Positions 44,552 to 51,597 of a stretch of 51,597 bases of DNA are shown piece by piece. The notes under the pieces are model-generated. The model was not told the origin of the DNA. It saw only the letters and a list, made by a program, of their open reading frames with translations, and searched no databases. Within the stretch, counting starts at the first letter, position 1, and each line of letters begins with the position of its first letter. The stretch is from Candidatus Bathycorpusculum sp. (GTDB taxonomy: Archaea > Thermoproteota > Bathyarchaeia > Bathyarchaeales > Bathycorpusculaceae): positions 1-51,597 of the forward strand of contig WRJX01000098.1 in NCBI GenBank assembly GCA_009778385.1, read 5' to 3'. Made by a program: the position numbers and the translations under genes.

Positions 44552-46473
44552 TGGCAATAGAAGTAATCTCTGCATGGCTAGTTTGGATACTTCCGATTCT
44601 TGCAAGCTTACTTGTTCCCGTAATAGGAAAATATAGCGAAAAAGCACGTAATGGCTTTGTAGTAGTCATTGCAGCCTTAACAGCTGCTCTAGCTGTTTCT
44701 TTAGTACCGGCTATTTGGAATGGTGAAGGAATAGCTATAACAAGCACTCTTCCTTGGATACCTGAAATAAACGCAGGCATTTACATTGACCCCTTAAGTG
44801 TACTCTTTACGTGCCTAATTGCCTTCTTTGCGTTAATAATAACAGTTTATTCAATAGGTTATATGAAAGGCGAAAACGGCCTAACCCGCTACTACTACTT
44901 AATTTTGCTCTTCATTGGATCTATGATTGGTTTAGTCCTAGCAAACAATGTGCTTCAAATGTTCATTTTCTGGGAAATGGTAGGCTTATGCAGTTATACG
45001 TTGATTTCATTTTGGTACAAAAAACCTGAATCCATACGTGCGGGTGTTAAAGTTTTCATAATGACCCGCATAGGTGATGCCTGTCTTCTTGGCGCCATTG
45101 GTCTGCTCTACTACATGTTTGCCACATTTAGTTTTAGAGGCATAATAGCCGGGATTCAAGCGGGTGGTTATGACATAAATTTGATGGTTATAGCGGCATT
45201 TCTTGTTTTAGGTGGTGCAGTAGCAAAGTCCGCCCAGTTTCCATTGTTCACTTGGCTCTATAGCGCCATGGAAGCGCCCACATCAGTTAGTGCGCTCTTA
45301 CACGCTGCCACAATGGTTAAAGCGGGTATTTACCTACTTGCAAGATTTATCTTGATCTTTTCAGTTGCACCTGTACTAATAGAGCAATTAATGCAGTTAT
45401 GGTTTCCAGCAATTGCCTGGATTGGTGTATTAACAGCCCTTATTGGTGCAACTCTTGCTTTAACTACAACGGATATTAAAGGTGTTCTTGCTTATTCAAC
45501 TATTAGTCAAATCGGTTTTATGATGGCCGCTTTAGGCACAGCCGCAGTCCACGGTGGATTACTAGGCGAAGGATGGTTTGCCAGTCTATTCCACATGGTT
45601 AGTCATGCCTTCTTTGAGGGTCTTGGCTTTCTTTTGGCAGGTGGTATCATACATGCTATTGGTACTCGTGATATGAGGCTAATGGGTGGTTTACGTAAAG
45701 CTATGCCGATAAGCTTTGTTTTGATGGCTATAATGATTATAACAACCAGTGGTTTGCCACCTTTTGCTGCCTTCTTTAGTAAAGGATTAATATTAACCAG
45801 CGTTTCCGAAATAGCAACTACTGCGGGCTTAATACAAACAGTCCTGCTTTATGCAACAACTGCTCTCACCTTTGCTTATTGTATTCGTATGTTCACTTTA
45901 GCGTTCATGGGACGTGAATCTGAACACCTACAGAAGCAGCATGTTCATGAAGCACCAAAAATAATGCTAATTCCAGCAGCTATTTTGGCTTTCTTCTGCA
46001 TTGTATGGGGCTTAGCAGGACCCTTAGTTGCAAGCTTTATGCATGTTGAAACAGCAGGTTTACTTGCCGCTTTTACAAGTATAGAGTTTCCAATCTTTAT
46101 AGCATTACTTATTCCAACAGGTTTACTTGCATACTTTAGCTACTACAAAGGTTTTGACGCAATACGAAATGTTGCAAAAACAAACAACCCCTTATCTACG
46201 TTACTAAGACGTGCGTATTTCTTTGATGACTTCTATAATGCAATTGCAAAAGGCTTAACCAAAATCTCTGGAGCGCTTACACGTATAGAGGACACCTTAT
46301 TTGGGCGTTATGTTGATGAGCTTGGTGTAAAAATTAATGATGCTGCAAAACCTGGTAAAGCTTTGAGACTTAAACAAGATCAGTCATCAAACTATCGAAA
46401 CTATATAGCTGCAGCCGTGCTTGGTTTCATACTGATTGTCATATTGATAATATTAACTTTAGGAGTGGCTTAA
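44551..46473 (+). CDS. L-like antiporter subunit (NuoL/FpoL)
   Basis: 640 residues, about 16 helices, largest ion-translocating subunit. The key residues are kept: the TM5 glutamate in IFWEMVGLCSY, the TM7 lysine K226 in AVAKSAQFPLFTW, and the TM8 lysine in HAATMVKAGIY. The C-terminal part holds an amphipathic lateral-helix-like stretch (about 540-615) and a last membrane anchor, as in complex I. Directly followed by M. Confidence 0.95.
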   Translation: MAIEVISAWLVWILPILASLLVPVIGKYSEKARNGFVVVIAALTAALAVSLVPAIWNGEGIAITSTLPWIPEINAGIYIDPLSVLFTCLIAFFALIITVYSIGYMKGENGLTRYYYLILLFIGSMIGLVLANNVLQMFIFWEMVGLCSYTLISFWYKKPESIRAGVKVFIMTRIGDACLLGAIGLLYYMFATFSFRGIIAGIQAGGYDINLMVIAAFLVLGGAVAKSAQFPLFTWLYSAMEAPTSVSALLHAATMVKAGIYLLARFILIFSVAPVLIEQLMQLWFPAIAWIGVLTALIGATLALTTTDIKGVLAYSTISQIGFMMAALGTAAVHGGLLGEGWFASLFHMVSHAFFEGLGFLLAGGIIHAIGTRDMRLMGGLRKAMPISFVLMAIMIITTSGLPPFAAFFSKGLILTSVSEIATTAGLIQTVLLYATTALTFAYCIRMFTLAFMGRESEHLQKQHVHEAPKIMLIPAAILAFFCIVWGLAGPLVASFMHVETAGLLAAFTSIEFPIFIALLIPTGLLAYFSYYKGFDAIRNVAKTNNPLSTLLRRAYFFDDFYNAIAKGLTKISGALTRIEDTLFGRYVDELGVKINDAAKPGKALRLKQDQSSNYRNYIAAAVLGFILIVILIILTLGVA

Positions 46474-46474
46474 A

Positions 46475-48097
46475 ATGGTGTTTCCCGCATTACTGACAAT
46501 ATTTGCATTATCCTCCATAAGTATCCCGTTTGTTTATCTTACCGGAAGAAAGTCTCACAGGGCAGCGGCAATTTTTATAGCGTTAATTGCGCTTGTCAAC
46601 ATGGGATTAGTCGCAAGTACAATTCCAACTGTTCTAGAAAGTAGTAGCCATCAATGGGTTGAAACTTATCAATGGATTCCAAACTTAAGTAATACTCAAT
46701 TTACTTTGTTTGTTGACGGAATGAGTGCTTCCATTGCTCTAATTAGTTTGGTGTTGATTTTTGTTGCGTCAATTTACAGCATAAACTATATGGCTGGCAA
46801 AAAGAACCTCTCTGCGTACTATGCTCTGCTTTGTATGCTTTCCGTAGGTCTAGTAGGGGTATTTCTTACTTCAAATTTGATTCTATTCTACTTCTGCTGG
46901 GAACTTATGCTTGTGCCTGCCTACTTTATTGTCGGTGAATGGGGTTACCGTAATAGTTACAAGTCAGCTCTTAAGCTCTTCATATTTACACATGCTGGAG
47001 CAGTCTTTGTTCTTTTAGGTATAGGTGCAATTTACTGGTTAACTGGCACTACTGAAATGTTTACAGTAAGCGGTATACAAGGTGCCCAGACACTCCTACT
47101 TGGTGTTAATGCACCTGACATTGTCCGATGGATACTTTTGGCTTTAACTGCTGGGTTTGCAGTTAAAATGGCCGTCTTTCCTGTTCACGTGTGGCTGCCA
47201 GATGCTCACTCAGAAGCTCCAGCACCAATGTCTGCATTACTAAGTGGTGTTATCATAAGTGCCGGTGCTTATGCGATTCTAAGAATTGCCTTCGGGGTTG
47301 TCTTTCCAGCGGTAGATGTAACTTTTGCATTGGGCTTTTTGCATACGCTTTCGATTATTGCTATAGTTACTGCATTCTTTGGTTCCTTTTTGGCGCTGTT
47401 TGCCACTGACATTAAGCGTGTTATTGCGTATTCAAGTATTTCACACATGGGCTACATTATGTTTGGTATTTCCCTGTTTCCAATAAGTGTAGCCGGTGGA
47501 ACCGCAGTTGTTCTTGCATCCTCAATAGCGATAACTGGAACTATACTTCACATTGTAACTCATGCAGCAAGCAAAGGTCTCTTCTTCCTTACAGTAGGTG
47601 GAGTAATGCATCAAACTGAAGAGCGTGACATTCATAAACTGGGTGGTTTAGCAAGTAAAATGCCGTTTTCGACCGTTTCAGGAATGATTGCAGCTCTAAG
47701 CATAGCCGGTGCCCCCCCTCTAGCATGTTTTATAAGTGAATTTTTCATATTCATGGGTGCCTTCCAAGTCCTCGCAACCGACTCATTTTATATAATACCC
47801 ACAGCCCTAATGCTAATTGCAACAGTATTTTCACTTGCTTATTCTCTAAGATTCATATCCAAAGTTTTTCTTGGAACTGCTCCTGGAGAATTAGTAGAAG
47901 ACATCCACAGCGGTAATAACACTCATGCCTCTGCAGAGCATGTAGAAGGGCATGCACACAAAATTGTTGATGTTCCTAATTACATGAAAGCAGCATTAGC
48001 CATACTGGTGATTTTGGTTGTCGCTATTGGAGTTTATCCAACGTTTTTCATGAATCTTATTCAAACAGTAACATTTGGAGGCATCATAGTAGCTTAA
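46475..48097 (+). CDS. M-like antiporter subunit (NuoM/FpoM)
   Basis: 540 residues, about 14 helices. TM5 glutamate in YFCWELMLVPAY and TM7 lysine K231 in FAVKMAVFPVHVWLPDAHSE are present. A His-rich cytoplasmic-side loop (GNNTHASAEHVEGHAHK) near 485-502 could bind a metal. It starts one base after the L stop codon. Confidence 0.95.
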   Translation: MVFPALLTIFALSSISIPFVYLTGRKSHRAAAIFIALIALVNMGLVASTIPTVLESSSHQWVETYQWIPNLSNTQFTLFVDGMSASIALISLVLIFVASIYSINYMAGKKNLSAYYALLCMLSVGLVGVFLTSNLILFYFCWELMLVPAYFIVGEWGYRNSYKSALKLFIFTHAGAVFVLLGIGAIYWLTGTTEMFTVSGIQGAQTLLLGVNAPDIVRWILLALTAGFAVKMAVFPVHVWLPDAHSEAPAPMSALLSGVIISAGAYAILRIAFGVVFPAVDVTFALGFLHTLSIIAIVTAFFGSFLALFATDIKRVIAYSSISHMGYIMFGISLFPISVAGGTAVVLASSIAITGTILHIVTHAASKGLFFLTVGGVMHQTEERDIHKLGGLASKMPFSTVSGMIAALSIAGAPPLACFISEFFIFMGAFQVLATDSFYIIPTALMLIATVFSLAYSLRFISKVFLGTAPGELVEDIHSGNNTHASAEHVEGHAHKIVDVPNYMKAALAILVILVVAIGVYPTFFMNLIQTVTFGGIIVA

Positions 48098-48109
48098 AGG
48101 TGAAAACTA

Positions 48110-49627
48110 ATGGTCGAAATCATTGATGTAATATTACCGATATTCACCCTAATTGTTGCCGCAATATTAACTATTCCAGTATTTAGGTTAGCCCATAAAA
48201 GCCGTTACAGCAATGCAATAACAACTGCTTGGTTCATCGCAATCTTTGCAGTTGTAGGCATATGTGTGGCCAACTTGTCTCTAAGCTACTTTAGCATTGC
48301 CAATCCACCCACTTTAAACCTAAACCTTAACGGTATGTCTGCTTCACCCTTCCAAAGTTCCTTATTAATAGATGCCCTCTCACTTTATATGGCAATAATC
48401 ATTGTTGCCGTCAGCATCGTAGTTATAGTCTATAGTGTATTTTTCATAAACTCTGCTGAACGCCTAACAGGCCGTTACTTTGCTGTAATGCTCATGCTAA
48501 CTGCAGCATTGCTTGGCGCCGTATTTGCCGGTGATCTATTAACGCTTTTCATATTTTGGGAAATCGCAACAGCAGCCGTAGCCTTTTTGATGCTGTTTCG
48601 TAAAAACGCGTTTAGCATCAACGCTGCTATGAAATATTTAATCATGGTTATAATTGCATCCGCATTTGTTCTATTAGGTCTCTCGCTTGTTTTTGGCATT
48701 ACAGGTAGCTTAAATTACATAGCCATAAGCAACGCCATAAGCACCGTTAGCTCAGCTAACATGCCTATGCTTATAGTCGCATTTGTCTTCATTGCTGCCG
48801 GTTACGCAATTGAAGCCGCTATTGTACCCTTCCACTTCTGGCTGCCTGACGCATACACCGCTTCACCTGCTCCCTCCGCAGCTTTTCTATCTGCACTTGT
48901 AGACCAAGGTAGCTACTATATCTTAATCAGAATACTACTCTACATTATATTACCGCCTGGACAGGGACCAATTGATTGGACAATAATGCTCTCAATCATG
49001 GCTGCCTTAACAATGATAGTCGGCAACATCTTTGCACTAGTTCAAATTGACATCAAACGCCTAATAGCATACATCTGCGTCGCCGATGTAGGCTACAACT
49101 TGATTGCAATCACCAGCGTAACAGCCCTTGGTATGACAGGAAACTTGTACTTCTTCCTAATAGGCGGTCTAACCACAGCCCTTGCCTTCATGACCATAGG
49201 CGTCCTAAATAACCACGGCATTAAAACCCTAGATGATGCAGCTGGCATAGGCAAAAAAATGCCCTGGGTAAGTATCGCATTAATTGTTGCAGGCCTATCC
49301 TTTGCCGGTGTACCACCCTTTGGTGGGTTTATGGCAAAATACTTTGTATTCACAGCCGCAATTGAGGCAAACTATAGCTGGCTAGCAGTTATCGGTATAC
49401 TAACAAGCATCCTTCAAACAGCCTACATATTCCGACTCATTAACATAATGTACGGTAAGAAAGCAAAAGACGACAAACCAATCGCTTTTAAGATGAACAA
49501 AAAAATCTTCATCCCCATATTCATAATGGTTGCCGCAATCTTTATCCTAGGATTATTCCCCAACATCATACTACAATTGATACAGCCAGTAATCAATCAA
49601 CTACCCTTTTTTACCCTACTAATTTAA
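48110..49627 (+). CDS. N-like antiporter subunit (NuoN/FpoN), altered channel residues
   Basis: 505 residues, 14 helices. TM5 glutamate is kept (IFWEIATAA), but the TM7 position that is lysine in L (K226) and M (K231) is E235 here (AIEAAIVPFHFWLPDAY), and the TM8 lysine area reads ALVDQGSYY with D265-Q266. The ribosome binding site AAAGGTG precedes ATG 48110. Last gene of the operon; a T-rich stretch follows near 49675. Confidence 0.92.
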   Translation: MVEIIDVILPIFTLIVAAILTIPVFRLAHKSRYSNAITTAWFIAIFAVVGICVANLSLSYFSIANPPTLNLNLNGMSASPFQSSLLIDALSLYMAIIIVAVSIVVIVYSVFFINSAERLTGRYFAVMLMLTAALLGAVFAGDLLTLFIFWEIATAAVAFLMLFRKNAFSINAAMKYLIMVIIASAFVLLGLSLVFGITGSLNYIAISNAISTVSSANMPMLIVAFVFIAAGYAIEAAIVPFHFWLPDAYTASPAPSAAFLSALVDQGSYYILIRILLYIILPPGQGPIDWTIMLSIMAALTMIVGNIFALVQIDIKRLIAYICVADVGYNLIAITSVTALGMTGNLYFFLIGGLTTALAFMTIGVLNNHGIKTLDDAAGIGKKMPWVSIALIVAGLSFAGVPPFGGFMAKYFVFTAAIEANYSWLAVIGILTSILQTAYIFRLINIMYGKKAKDDKPIAFKMNKKIFIPIFIMVAAIFILGLFPNIILQLIQPVINQLPFFTLLI

Positions 49628-49789
49628 CCTACAACATGGTATAACTGCAAAATATGAACTTAATTTTCAAAACTATTTTTTAAATCCTGATTTTCTAAAT
49701 TTGTTTGCAAATTGTGTGTTAGAGGTTAGTCAAGGGATCTTTACGGGAATTGATAAATAGCTGCTTTGTTAGGGTATTTTTGAAGACTT

Positions 49790-51377
49790 ATGACCTCTCA
49801 AAACAAGCTGCATATAGCTTCTAAAAAGTTGTTATCAGCACTTATTTTGACATCAATACTTTTGCTTACTCTCTGTTCTACATTAGAGGTAGTTATTGCT
49901 GCACCTCTACCCAGAGGGGTTATAAGGATAATGCAAGATGGCACTGTTGAAGGAACAAATAAAATAAGTCAAAACGGAAACATTTACACCCTAACAGAAG
50001 ACCTAAACAGCGCCGTTCAAGATGGGTCTACTTTTATTAACATAGAGTGTGACGGGATAATTTTTGATGGCGCAGGAAAAACCCTTAAGGGAACAGGCGG
50101 AATAGCCATAGGCGCTAGTGGAAGACATAACATAACAATTAAAAACACTCAGGTAATTGATTTTGGAACAGGAATTGAACTCTGCGACGATATAATATAT
50201 GATTCAAACGGTCAAGCAGGTATCATAACTCCTTCCGGCAATAGAATAGTTGATAATTATTTTGAAACTAAATATTGGGCTATTTCCCTTCGGGGCGTTA
50301 GAGAATTTGTTTCAGGGAACACCTTTATAACCAAAAGCGATAAAGCTATAGAGTTCTGGACTAATGAGACTACTTTTATCGATAACAAGTTCATAGACTG
50401 TGGTCTTTTCTTAATGGATGACCCTTCTAATGGGTTGAATGTGATTTCAGCCAATACAGTTAATGGTAAACCTTTGGTGTTCCTTGAGGGGCAATCAAAT
50501 CAAGTTATTGACAATGCGGACCAAGTAATTCTTATTAACTGTACAAACATGGTAATTCAAAACATCGATAATCTAGGCTTAAGTCAACCTGTACAGCTTT
50601 TAGGAATAATCAATACAACAATTACTAACTGTAAAACTCATATAACGTTGACAAATTCTAATAACAACACTATAACTAATAACAAGATTACTGCTGCTTT
50701 TATAACGTTGACAAATTCCAATAACAACACCATAAGTAACAATGAACTTTCTGCAGTGAAGTATTCTGCCGTTCGTTTATATGATTCATCTAAAAACATG
50801 ATAACTCAAAATTTGATAGAGGGTGAATATGGTGGTGGTATTATTATATGTGGTAATTCGGAATACAACAGGGTAGAAAAGAACACTATTTCTTACCGTA
50901 GCGGTGGTGATACGGGTTCAGGTATAGCTGTGTCTGGTGGTAAGTATAATTATATTTATGAAAACAACATAACTGCTGAGAATACAGGTATTGGCTTAGA
51001 TGGTATTGAGTATAATGTTGTCTTTAACAATAATGTTTACCAAGGTAAAACCAGTTTGTCTCTGTTTGGCTCAAGGTATAATGACGTTTTTGGAAACAAC
51101 TTTGTAGATGCTAGCGGATATGCAGTTCATCTTTTAATGTCAGATTATAATAATTTTTTCTACAACAGTTTTGAAGGTAACACAAAAGTAACTGAAATCC
51201 ATATAGACACATTGCTGAATAGCACTTACTACTCAGAATACAACAAGTGGGATTAACGGTAAAGAGGGAAATTATTGGTCAGACTATACGGGAAAAGATA
51301 ATGGACAAGGCATCGGTGAAACTCCTTACACAGTGTATGATAACTTTATCGATAATTACCCCCACCCAACCATATGA
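49790..51377 (+). pseudogene. NosD-like beta-helix surface protein, frameshifted near the 3' end
   Basis: The ORF from ATG 49790 to TAA 51254-51256 gives 488 residues: signal peptide (about 10-35), opening block VIRIMQDGTVEGTNKISQNG, then Asn-rich beta-helix rungs. At the stop the family sequence carries on one frame over (51255-51377), reading NGKEGNYWSDYTGKDNGQGI then GETPY...IDNYP, the same block seen at the end of the helix domain in the 8408 protein. One extra T near 51254 explains the break. No membrane anchor follows. Either a recent pseudogene, a truncated secreted form, or a sequencing/assembly error. Confidence 0.75.
50641..50760 (+). repeat. 60-base tandem duplication inside the beta-helix gene
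   Basis: 50641-50700 and 50701-50760 are adjacent copies. The first 30 bases differ at one position; divergence grows in the second half. Each copy encodes one 20-residue rung (ITLTNSNNNTI followed by NN). In-frame, so it lengthens the helix by one turn. Confidence 0.9.
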
Positions 51378-51510
51378 TGATAGCAAAATACAGGTTACTT
51401 CTGAAAAATAGGCCGACACATATACCTACTCATAACCCCCATCTACTAAATTTTCCTCAGCAACGTAACGTAATGATAATAAGTCTGAGGGTTGATTACT
51501 GTTAAGCGTT

Positions 51511-51597
51511 GCCGGGATGGCAGAGTGGTTAACGCGCGGGCCTTGAGAGCCCGTGGATCATCCGGTCCGCATGGGTTCGAATCCCATTCCCGGCGCC
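51511..51597 (+). tRNA. tRNA-Ser (anticodon UGA)
   Basis: Complete cloverleaf: acceptor GCCGGGA (51511-51517) with TCCCGGC (51588-51594), anticodon stem CGGGC/GCCCG around loop CTTGAGA with TGA at 51544-51546, a long variable arm, and the T arm ATGGG-TTCGAAT-CCCAT. Long variable arm and discriminator G (51595) agree with serine. The window ends with CC, so an encoded CCA is possible but cut off. Confidence 0.95.

Noticed and set aside
39946-49627. Plain F420H2 dehydrogenase (Fpo) or NADH dehydrogenase
   Set aside because: Gene order fits, but the catalytic subunit keeps both CxxC Ni-Fe motifs and the small subunit has CxxC instead of CC; no FpoF, FpoO or NuoEFG is present.
1-51597. CRISPR array or rRNA genes
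   Set aside because: No regularly spaced direct repeats with unique spacers and no rRNA core sequences were seen.

Overview
The window reads as archaeal chromosome. Archaeal-type housekeeping genes include RIO2 kinase, an Sm-like protein, the archaeal ApgM phosphoglycerate mutase, archaeal TrpRS and AsnRS, an RNase HI and the aspartate transcarbamoylase regulatory subunit. Genes are AT-rich, and many have TTG or GTG starts behind a purine-rich ribosome binding site. The best fit is a gut-type Bathyarchaeia lineage. The main reason is a ten-gene cluster with the gene order of an Fpo/complex I enzyme but with the complete cysteine set of a [NiFe] hydrogenase. From memory, an Fpo-like hydrogenase of this kind has been described from termite-gut Bathyarchaeia. 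The taxonomic call is inference; there is no 16S gene here.

Layout. 1-2400: two nitroreductases and a cupin. 2570-4711: a decayed island with an intact AbiEi-type antitoxin, its AbiEii toxin broken by an internal deletion, a Nudix-like stub and the front part of an IS630-type transposase. 4886-8277: LSm, RIO2, a winged-helix/RDD membrane protein, PyrI, a YkgJ-type Cys-cluster protein and a MazG-like protein. 8408-10180: a secreted beta-helix protein. 10280-17831: TrpRS, flavin reductase, CTP synthase, an AsnC-type ligand-binding protein, AsnRS, RNase HI and a winged-helix regulator. 18252-20560: class II aldolase and ApgM, facing each other. 20926-26935: MscS channel, M48 protease and an ABC exporter. 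27142-27776: a 37-residue C2H2 zinc finger and a PEBP-family protein. 28053-32597: a 1514-residue surface protein with InlB-type repeats. 32650-32940: a strongly structured non-coding stretch, perhaps a group II intron remnant. 33138-39187: rubrerythrin, a second ABC exporter, UMP kinase and a MacB-like exporter. 39714-49627: the hydrogenase operon. 49790-51377: a second beta-helix surface protein, interrupted by a frameshift. 51511-51597: tRNA-Ser(UGA).

How it works together. The hydrogenase operon encodes A, B, a C-D fusion, H, I, J, K, L, M and N subunits, all on + and nearly all overlapping or abutting. Small subunit B carries a CxxC...C...C set typical of group 4 hydrogenases, and the catalytic subunit keeps both CxxC motifs of the Ni-Fe site. 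No F420- or NADH-input module is present in the window. The likely reaction is therefore ferredoxin/H2 electron exchange coupled to ion movement by three antiporter-like subunits. Ferredoxin reduction driven by the membrane potential would suit an acetogenic or CO2-fixing life style, but that is inference.

The rest is a mix of core metabolism (glycolysis and gluconeogenesis; pyrimidine genes pyrI, pyrG and pyrH, scattered rather than clustered), translation, and an expanded cell-surface and export inventory.
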